Source: Rhodospirillales bacterium
Lineage (GTDB): Bacteria > Pseudomonadota > Alphaproteobacteria > Acetobacterales > Acetobacteraceae
Assembly (NCBI GenBank): GCA_903644035.1
Contig: CAHJXG010000052.1
Location: 1-5,105 of the forward strand
DNA length: 5,105 nt
Reading direction: 5' to 3'
In this document: positions 1-5,105 of the stretch, piece after piece
Numbering within the stretch: the first letter of the stretch is position 1
How the letters are laid out: the number at the start of each line of letters is the position of its first letter
Made by a program: the position numbers and the translations under genes
The notes under the pieces: model-generated
What the model saw: only the letters and a program-made list of their open reading frames with translations
What the model was told of the DNA's origin: nothing
The model's database searches: none

Positions 1-2151
1 GCGCCCGCGCCCGCAGGCCCGGCTGCGCCCGAGGCGTCCGCCCCGCCGAGCCAGATCCTGCCGCTCAAGCCCGATAGCCTGGGCGCCCAGGTCGTTGACC
101 AGACCGCGACCGCCATCGCCAGGACAGGATCGCAGCTCGCGACGGCGATCCGTTCGGTGAACGACCTGCCGCTGCTGTGGCGCTGGATCGAGACCCAGGC
201 CCAGAGTGCGGACTTCCGCGCCCGCGCGCTCGATGCGCTCTGGCGGCTCGCGGTCGTCATCGGCAGCGGGATCGTCGTCGAACTCGCCGCCATCCGGCTG
301 CTGCGCCGGATGCGCGTCGTCCTGGGCGCGTGGACCCCCGCCATTGCGGACCCGATCGACGCCCCCTTGCCGACGCCCGAATCCGGGCTGGCCGCGGCCG
401 AAGCCGGCGAGACCGAGCAGGACGAGAGCCACCAGCTCAGCCGGGCGGTGGGCACGCTGCGGCGGCTGCCGTATCTGGCCGGACGCCTGCTGCTGGATCT
501 GTTGCCGATCGCCGCCTTCGCCGCGACCGCGATCCTGCTGCTCGGCACCGGCCTTGGCGAACCCGCGATCACCCGGCTCGCCATCCAGGAGGTTCTCAAC
601 GCCTATGTCCTGAGCCGGGCCTCGCTGAGCGTCACGGCGATGCTGGTCTCGCCGTCCGCGCCCCGGCTGCGGCTGCTGCACGTCTCGGACTGGGCGGCGG
701 GGTTCCTGACCCGGTGGATCCGCCGGGTCCTCGCGGTCGCCGTCACCGGCTACGTGCTGGCCGAGGTCGGGCTGCTGTTCGGCATGTATCAGACCGCGCA
801 TGACGCGCTGCTGAAGCTGTTCGCGCTGGTCCTGCACGGCTGCCTGATCGTGGCCGTGCTGCAATCGCGCTCGCACGTGGCGGCCGTGATCCGTGGGTTC
901 GGGCACACGGAGGGCGTGCGGGCGTCGCTGCTGAACCGCTTGGCCGACGTCTGGCACCTGATCGCCGTCTTCCTCCTCGCGGCGCTCTGGCTGGTCTGGG
1001 CCGCGGAGCTGCGCAACGGCTACGTCCGGCTCATCCACTTCTGCCTGGTGACGTTTGCCATCATGCTGGCGTCCCGGCTGGCCGGGATCGTGCTGATCGG
1101 CGGCCTCGACCGCGCGCTGCGCTTCGACCCGGCGCTGCTGGCCCGCCACCCGGGGCTGGCCGAGCGCACCTCGCTCTACCAACCCCTGCTGCGCGCCGCC
1201 ATCATGGCCGTGCTGACCGTCGCCACAATCCTGGCGCTGCTGGAGGCATGGAACCTCGGCGTGGCGGAGTGGCTGGTGCGCAACGGCCTGGGCGGGCGCG
1301 TGGCCTCGGCGCTCACGGTCATCGTCGTCACCGTCGCGCTCGCGGTGCTGGTCTGGGAGGGCGTGAACGCCGCGATCGCCCAGCACCTCGCGCGCCTGTC
1401 CGCGCAGGCGCACCTGGCCCGGGCCGGTCGGCTGCGCACGCTGCTGCCGATGCTGCGCACGATGCTGCTGATCGCCATCCTGCTGGTGGTCGCGCTGGTC
1501 GTGCTGAGCGAGCTTGGGGTCAACGTCGCGCCGCTGCTGGCCGGCGCCGGGGTGATCGGCATCGCGGTCGGCTTCGGGTCGCAGACGCTGGTGCGGGACC
1601 TGATCACCGGCCTGTTCCTGCTGCTGGAGAACGCGATGCAGGTCGGCGACATCGTGACGCTCGGCGGCCTGACCGGCACGGTGGAGGCGCTGTCGATCCG
1701 CACCATCCGCCTGCGCGCGGTGGACGGCTCCGTCCACATCGTGCCGTTCAGCGCGGTGACGACCGTCACCAACCAGACCCGCGACTACGGCTACGCGCTG
1801 CTCGACATCAGCGTGGGCCTGAACGAGGAGCCGGCCCACGTCATCCCGGTGCTGCGCGACCTCGCCGCCGAGATGCGGAGCGATCCGAAATGGGGCTCGC
1901 TGGTGCTGGAGGAGCTGGACGTCATGGGCATCGAGAAGTTCGTCGATGCGGCCTGGGTGCTGCGCGTGCGGATGAAGACGCAGCCCGCCAGCCGCTGGTC
2001 GGTGGGCCGCGAGCTGAACCGCCGGGTGAAACTGCGCTTCGACGAGCTTGCGATCGAAAGCCCGCTCACCTCATACCGCGTGCTGAGCGCGGTGCCCGGG
2101 CCGGCAGCAGACCCGGTGGCAGCAGCCCCAGTTCAGGAAAAAGTGGCATGA
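1..2151 (+). CDS. MscS-family mechanosensitive ion channel, large multi-span form (5' end outside window)
   Basis: This is an inner-membrane channel that opens under membrane tension and releases small solutes during hypo-osmotic shock. The frame is open from base 1 (716 codons seen), so the true start lies upstream. A GTG at 157 is only an internal codon. Numbering codons from base 1, an Ala/Pro-rich stretch (about 1-20) suggests an extracytoplasmic linker behind an unseen signal peptide. About eleven hydrophobic segments follow (near 81-102, 160-184, 194-217, 239-262, 271-288, 316-336, 343-368, 396-417, 435-456, 481-503, 507-528). The last is the Gly/Ala-rich pore helix (AGAGVIGIAVGFGSQ, 514-528), followed by the MscS beta domain (VGDIVTLGGLTGTVE) and the alpha/beta cytoplasmic domain ending near RELNRRVKLRFDEL. 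The pore, beta domain and length resemble the YbiO-like branch rather than the short MscS. The usual PN(G/S) motif of the beta domain reads PFS (582-584). The stop overlaps the dioxygenase start. Family assignment is secure; subfamily and conductance are inferred. Confidence 0.93.
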   Translation, partial: APAPAGPAAPEASAPPSQILPLKPDSLGAQVVDQTATAIARTGSQLATAIRSVNDLPLLWRWIETQAQSADFRARALDALWRLAVVIGSGIVVELAAIRLLRRMRVVLGAWTPAIADPIDAPLPTPESGLAAAEAGETEQDESHQLSRAVGTLRRLPYLAGRLLLDLLPIAAFAATAILLLGTGLGEPAITRLAIQEVLNAYVLSRASLSVTAMLVSPSAPRLRLLHVSDWAAGFLTRWIRRVLAVAVTGYVLAEVGLLFGMYQTAHDALLKLFALVLHGCLIVAVLQSRSHVAAVIRGFGHTEGVRASLLNRLADVWHLIAVFLLAALWLVWAAELRNGYVRLIHFCLVTFAIMLASRLAGIVLIGGLDRALRFDPALLARHPGLAERTSLYQPLLRAAIMAVLTVATILALLEAWNLGVAEWLVRNGLGGRVASALTVIVVTVALAVLVWEGVNAAIAQHLARLSAQAHLARAGRLRTLLPMLRTMLLIAILLVVALVVLSELGVNVAPLLAGAGVIGIAVGFGSQTLVRDLITGLFLLLENAMQVGDIVTLGGLTGTVEALSIRTIRLRAVDGSVHIVPFSAVTTVTNQTRDYGYALLDISVGLNEEPAHVIPVLRDLAAEMRSDPKWGSLVLEELDVMGIEKFVDAAWVLRVRMKTQPASRWSVGRELNRRVKLRFDELAIESPLTSYRVLSAVPGPAADPVAAAPVQEKVA
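2135..2140 (+). promoter_or_regulatory. Ribosome binding site of the dioxygenase gene
   Basis: AGGAAA lies 7 bases upstream of the ATG at 2148, inside the last codons of the channel gene. Its spacing fixes the start within a reading frame that stays open far upstream as an out-of-frame shadow of the channel gene. Confidence 0.7.
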
Positions 2152-2870
2152 GCGACAACCCTTGGGCGGCGGCGCTGCGTGATCGCGGCTACGCCTTCGT
2201 GCAGGCGCCGGCGATGGCGGACGCGTTGCGGCCGGCCGGGCTGTCCGACTGGGATAGCTTCGCCCGCAGCTGGGACGACCTGGGCCTCGACACCTACATG
2301 GCCGATGGCGGGCGCTACCGGAAGCGCCGGCACGCCGCGTTCGCCGTGAGCGGGGCGGGCATCACGCGCAAGCCGGACCAGCCGCACTACCAGAGCCGCG
2401 ACTACAACGCGCTGAACGGCGGCATCGCCCGCTGGTTCGACCCCGTCACGGCCGCCGCCGCCGGGTCGGCCGCGTTCCAGGCGATCCTGCGCACCTGCCA
2501 CGCCCTGTTCGACGGCCTGACCCCGGCGCCCGCCTGGCACGTCGAGGCGCACCAGTTCCGCATCGAGGCCCGTCCCGACCAGTCCGGTCAGCCGACGCCC
2601 GAGGGCATGCACCAGGACGGCGTGGACTGGGTGCTCGTGCTGATGATCGGCCGGGTCAACATCGCGTCGGGTACCACCAGCATCCACGGCCTGGACCGCA
2701 CGCTGCTCGGCAGCTTCACCCTGGAGGCGCCGATGGACGCGGCGCTGGTGGACGATCACCGCGTGTTCCACGGCGTGACGCCGGTGCAGCCGCTAGATCC
2801 GGAGCAGCCCGCTCACCGGGACGTTCTGGTGGTCACCTTCCGCCGCGAAACCGCGCCTACGGGCCTCTGA
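2148..2870 (+). CDS. 2-oxoglutarate/Fe(II)-dependent dioxygenase, isoleucine-4-hydroxylase-like family
   Basis: This 240-residue cytosolic enzyme matches the 2OG-Fe dioxygenase family (Pfam 2OG_Fe_dioxy type), whose characterised members hydroxylate free L-amino acids such as isoleucine. They use 2-oxoglutarate and O2 and release succinate and CO2. Visible signatures are RYRKRRHAAF (56-65), the NALNGGIARWFDP block (87-99), WHVEAHQFRIEA (130-141), and PEGMHQDG (151-158), which holds the first two iron ligands His155 and Asp157. The distal ligand is His208 in VFHGVTPV. Arg224 in RDVLVVTFRR is the likely 2-oxoglutarate anchor. All three metal ligands are present, so the enzyme should be active. 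Its length fits the family. The ATG at 2148 overlaps the channel stop by 4 bases and has a good ribosome binding site, so the two genes are very probably co-transcribed and translationally coupled. The last 78 bases overlap the kinase gene on the other strand. The substrate cannot be read from the sequence; another aliphatic amino acid or a small acid is possible. Confidence 0.88.
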   Translation: MSDNPWAAALRDRGYAFVQAPAMADALRPAGLSDWDSFARSWDDLGLDTYMADGGRYRKRRHAAFAVSGAGITRKPDQPHYQSRDYNALNGGIARWFDPVTAAAAGSAAFQAILRTCHALFDGLTPAPAWHVEAHQFRIEARPDQSGQPTPEGMHQDGVDWVLVLMIGRVNIASGTTSIHGLDRTLLGSFTLEAPMDAALVDDHRVFHGVTPVQPLDPEQPAHRDVLVVTFRRETAPTGL

Positions 2871-4277
2871 CGTGTCAAAGGACGACTGACGGCTGGCCGG
2901 CAGCGTCAGCAGCGCCTGCAGCCCCGGCGATGCGTCGATCAGGCGGAAGGTGCCGCCATGCAGCCCCGCCACCGCCTGCACCAGCGTCAGCCCCAGGCCG
3001 AAGCCCGGCGTGCTGCGCGCGGACTCGCCGCGGAAGAACCGGTCGGTCGCGCGGGCCTGGTCCAGCGGCGGGATGCCCGGCCCCTGGTCGAGCACCGCGA
3101 TCTCCAGCGCCTCCGGCCATGCGCCGGGGATGCGGCGTGCCCGCAGCGTGACCGTGCCGCCCACCGGCGAGAACTTGATCGCGTTGTCCAGCAGGTTCGC
3201 CACCGCCTGCTGGATCAGTTCCCGGTCGCCCCAAGCCGGCAGCGGCCTGGCGGTTTGCAGCGCCAGCGTCAGGCCGCGCTCCTCCGCGACGGCGCCGTAA
3301 AGCTCGGCCAGGTCCGCCAGCAGCGGGCCGACGTCCAGCGTCGCGAAGGCGAAGCGCCCGGCGCCCGCCTCGATCTCCGCGATGCGCAGCAGGGCCTGGA
3401 ACACCGCGGTGACGCCGTCGAGGTCCACGACCGCGCGCTCCACCGCGGCGCGCAGCTCGGCCGTGCTTCCGGCATGGACCGCCGCGTCCTCCAGCCGGGC
3501 GCGGGCGCGGGTGATCGGGGTGCGCAGGTCGTGCGCGATGGCGTCCGACACCTGGCGCACGCCGTCCATCAGCCGGGTGACGCGGTCCAGCAGGTCGTTG
3601 AACGTCGCCGCCAGCCGGTCGAACTCGTCCTCCCGGCCCGACAGCCGGATGCGCGGCGGCAGCTCGCCGGCCGAGATCGCCGCCGCGGTTTCCGTGACAT
3701 GCCCCGTCATGCGCGTGAACATCCGCCGCACCGTGAGCGCGCCGGCCAGCCCGAGGATGCCGACCGGCACCAGCGCCCAGGCCAGCATGTTGGTCAGCAG
3801 GCGCTGCAGCGCGGCGCGGGTCTGCACGTCGCGCCCCACCAGCAGCGCCGTGCCGTCGGGCAGCGTGAAGCGGCGAAGCCGGGCCAGGCTGGCCTCCCCG
3901 TGATGCCGGATCGGCAGCTCATAGACGACGCCCTCCTCGGCCACCTCCGCGGGCCATGCCGGAAGGCTCCCGCCCAGGCGTTGGCCCGACGGGTCGAGCA
4001 GGAGATAGACCGCGTCGTCGTCGGCATCGCCGGCCAGGCGCGTCACGATGTTCGCCAGCAGCGCCGCCGTGCCGCCATCCTGCCATCGCCTGGACAGCAT
4101 CTGGGCATCGGCGCGGATCACGGCGTCCACCTGGCCGTTCAGCAGGCCGATCGTGGCCCACCACAGGAACAGCATCAGCGTCAGCACGCTCAGGGCGAAC
4201 AGCCCGGCATAGGCCAGCGCCAGGCGCACACCCGCCGAGCGCAACATGCGGCGCAGCCCGGCGACGATGGGCCGCAC
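2793..4277 (-). CDS. HAMP-domain sensor histidine kinase of an envelope-stress-type two-component system
   Basis: This 494-residue inner-membrane kinase should phosphorylate the adjacent response regulator. Order of parts: short cytoplasmic N-terminus, TM1 (about 18-46), periplasmic sensor region (about 47-160), TM2 (about 163-184), HAMP (about 185-237), HisKA with AIAHDLRTP and phospho-acceptor His249, then the HATPase domain. The latter has an N box (NLLDNAIKFSP, Asn361/Asn365), G1 (DQGPGIPP, 397-404), an F box (RFFRG) and G2 (GFGLGL, 425-430). Asp250 and Thr253 fit the HDxxT motif of kinases that also dephosphorylate their partner. The sensor region carries an acidic run, DADDD (84-88). 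I chose the GTG at 4277: it lies 5 bases after the regulator stop and has a weak GAG 8 bases ahead. An ATG at 4247 would remove 10 residues and has no better ribosome site. After the usual end of the fold (LLTLPA, about 456-461) a tail of some 33 residues runs into the dioxygenase gene on the opposite strand. The stimulus is unknown. Confidence 0.93.
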   Translation of the reverse strand: MRPIVAGLRRMLRSAGVRLALAYAGLFALSVLTLMLFLWWATIGLLNGQVDAVIRADAQMLSRRWQDGGTAALLANIVTRLAGDADDDAVYLLLDPSGQRLGGSLPAWPAEVAEEGVVYELPIRHHGEASLARLRRFTLPDGTALLVGRDVQTRAALQRLLTNMLAWALVPVGILGLAGALTVRRMFTRMTGHVTETAAAISAGELPPRIRLSGREDEFDRLAATFNDLLDRVTRLMDGVRQVSDAIAHDLRTPITRARARLEDAAVHAGSTAELRAAVERAVVDLDGVTAVFQALLRIAEIEAGAGRFAFATLDVGPLLADLAELYGAVAEERGLTLALQTARPLPAWGDRELIQQAVANLLDNAIKFSPVGGTVTLRARRIPGAWPEALEIAVLDQGPGIPPLDQARATDRFFRGESARSTPGFGLGLTLVQAVAGLHGGTFRLIDASPGLQALLTLPASRQSSFDTSEARRRGFAAEGDHQNVPVSGLLRI

Positions 4278-4282
4278 CGACG

Positions 4283-4960
4283 CTACTCGGCGCGCAGCAT
4301 GTAGCCGGCGCTGCGGACGGTCTGGATGGACGCCGCGTCGAACGGCTTGTCGATCTTCTGGCGCAGCCGGGACACGTGCACGTCGATCACGTTGGTCTGC
4401 GGATCGAAATGGTAGTCCCAGACGCCTTCCAGCAGCATGGTGCGCGTCACCACCTGGCCAGCGTGCCGCATCAGGAACTCCAGCAGGCGGAACTCCCGCG
4501 GCTGCAGGTCGATCTTCCGCCCGCGGCGGCGCACCGTGCGGGACAGCAGGTCCATCTCCAGGTCGCCGACCATGAGCCGCGTCGCGCCCTGCGCCGCGCG
4601 GCCCCGGCGCATCAGCGCCTCGACCCGGGCGAGCAGCTCGCTGAACGCGAACGGCTTGGTCAGATAGTCGTCGCCGCCGGCCTGCAGGCCGCGCACGCGG
4701 TCGTCCACGCCGACCATGGCCGACAGGAACAGCACCGGCGTCTGGTTGTCCCGCGCGCGCAGCGTTTCCAGCACGCCCAGGCCGTCCATTCCGCCGGGCA
4801 GCATGCGGTCCAGGATGATGGCGTCGAACGGCTCCCGGGTCGCCAGCGACAGGCCGTCCGCGCCGTTGCCGGCCTGCGCCGTCTCGTGCCCGGCCTCCCG
4901 CAGGCCCTTCATCACGAAGCCCGCCACGTCCGTATCGTCCTCGACCACCAGGATGCGCAT
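4283..4960 (-). CDS. OmpR/PhoB-family response regulator transcription factor
   Basis: This 225-residue cytosolic DNA-binding regulator is the partner of the kinase that starts 5 bases downstream. The receiver domain (about 1-118) shows acidic residues Glu7, Asp8 and Asp9, phospho-acceptor Asp51 (ILDRMLP), switch Ser80 (FLSA), Tyr99 and Lys102 in DDYLTKPF. The winged-helix output domain (about 128-223) shows LQPREFRLLEFLM, the recognition-helix region NVIDVHVSRLRQKID, and the wing ending VRSAGYMLRAE. The length is normal for the family. The ATG at 4960 is well supported: an in-frame TGA lies 4 bases upstream and the next Met (17) would lose the acidic pocket. The loop after Asp51 reads PGGMDG, one Gly longer than the common PxMDG form. 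The gene follows the protease stop by 3 bases, so it is read from a shared message. Target genes cannot be told from the sequence; autoregulation of the operon is a family-based guess. Confidence 0.95.
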   Translation of the reverse strand: MRILVVEDDTDVAGFVMKGLREAGHETAQAGNGADGLSLATREPFDAIILDRMLPGGMDGLGVLETLRARDNQTPVLFLSAMVGVDDRVRGLQAGGDDYLTKPFAFSELLARVEALMRRGRAAQGATRLMVGDLEMDLLSRTVRRRGRKIDLQPREFRLLEFLMRHAGQVVTRTMLLEGVWDYHFDPQTNVIDVHVSRLRQKIDKPFDAASIQTVRSAGYMLRAE

Positions 4961-4963
4961 GGC

Positions 4964-5105
4964 TCAGCTCGGCGCCTCCTGGACGCGGCGGCCGACCGTG
5001 ACCGGCAGGTCGAAGCTCTGCCCGCTGCGGCGCACGGACAGCTTGACGGCGCTGCCGGGCCGGGCGGCGGCGACGGCGCGGATCAGGCCGCGGGCGCTGT
5101 CCACG
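4964..5105 (-). CDS. C-terminal PDZ fragment, probably of a DegP/HtrA-type periplasmic serine protease (5' part outside window)
   Basis: Translating the - strand from the right edge gives 46 in-frame residues up to a TGA at 4964-4966. They include DSARGLIRAVAAARPG, AVKLSVRRSG and SFDLPVTVGRR. This is the typical end of a PDZ domain: the helix whose residues select the ligand, the turn with PG, then a beta strand with an R-x-G turn and a final strand. In trypsin-like DegP/HtrA proteases such a domain follows the catalytic domain and binds C-termini of misfolded envelope proteins. The catalytic triad lies outside the window, so the protease call rests on this domain end plus the location directly before a two-component pair, an arrangement known for degP-like genes. 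Only 3 bases separate its stop from the regulator start, showing one operon. Other PDZ proteins, such as a site-2 protease or a type II secretion component, are less likely but not excluded. Confidence 0.72.
   Translation of the reverse strand, partial: VDSARGLIRAVAAARPGSAVKLSVRRSGQSFDLPVTVGRRVQEAPS
4975..4980 (-). promoter_or_regulatory. Possible ribosome binding site for the response regulator
   Basis: AGGAGG on the - strand sits in the last codons of the upstream PDZ gene, 14 bases before the regulator ATG, which is farther than usual. A weaker GAG at 4968-4970 has normal spacing of 7 bases. Because the upstream stop is only 3 bases from the ATG, restart by the terminating ribosome is likely, with the AGGAGG helping to hold it. 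Confidence 0.45.

Noticed and set aside
157..159. GTG as the start of the channel gene
   Set aside because: The frame is open to base 1 with sensible Ala/Pro-rich linker coding, there is no clear ribosome site ahead of 157, and large channels of this type have longer N-termini. The real start is upstream of the window.
1176..1772. 198-codon open frame antisense to the channel core
   Set aside because: Ser/Thr/Arg-rich low-complexity translation lying opposite the conserved MscS pore and beta domain, so a shadow.
1248..2147. In-frame upstream extension of the dioxygenase reading frame
   Set aside because: This 300-codon stretch is Arg/Gly/Ala-rich, lacks domain features and is the +2 shadow of the channel gene. 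The ATG at 2148 with its ribosome site and the family length of about 240 residues fix the start.
2133..2771. 212-codon open frame antisense to the dioxygenase gene
   Set aside because: It is rich in Val/Arg/His/Gly with no domain and mirrors the codons of a clear 2OG dioxygenase with all metal ligands.
2881..2900. Imperfect inverted repeat (GACG ... CGTC around GCTGGCCGGCAG) as a terminator
   Set aside because: The inner stem has mismatches, there is no T run on either side, and it lies within kinase coding sequence.
2875..2960. Frameshift near the kinase 3' end that would restore a stop at 2875-2877
   Set aside because: The kinase frame remains intact through G2 and LLTLPA. An alternative frame ending at 2875 exists, but nothing in the sequence demands a shift; it is kept only as a possible source of the odd tail.
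2958..4304. 448-codon open frame antisense to the kinase gene
   Set aside because: Its composition is Arg/Gln/His/Ala-rich with no recognisable motif, while the opposite strand encodes a complete kinase. Long antisense frames are expected in DNA this GC-rich.

Overview
The window is very GC-rich (about 70% by eye) and shows strong G/C bias at third codon positions. The protein sequences look most like those of an alphaproteobacterium, perhaps Rhodospirillales/Acetobacteraceae. That placement is an impression from protein style and gene order, not from a search.

Layout: two gene groups converge. On the + strand, a large MscS-type mechanosensitive channel (entering from the left edge, stop at 2149-2151) overlaps by 4 bases (ATGA) the start of a small 2-oxoglutarate/Fe(II) dioxygenase of the isoleucine-4-hydroxylase type (2148-2870). 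On the - strand, read right to left, come the last 46 codons of a PDZ-containing protein, very probably a DegP/HtrA-type serine protease (5105-4964). Then come an OmpR/PhoB-type response regulator (4960-4283) and its HAMP-containing sensor histidine kinase (4277-2793). The kinase and dioxygenase genes overlap tail to tail by 78 bases.

The whole window is coding except for 3 bases between protease and regulator and 5 bases between regulator and kinase. No promoter, terminator, RNA gene, mobile element, repeat array or CRISPR is visible. Both transcription units begin outside the window.

Working model: the - strand operon is an envelope-stress module in which a two-component system is co-transcribed with a periplasmic quality-control protease. 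The + strand pair joins a membrane tension valve to an enzyme that probably hydroxylates a free amino acid. The translational coupling of those two is the least expected feature here. Otherwise the region looks like ordinary chromosome, and no clearly new multi-gene system is evident.
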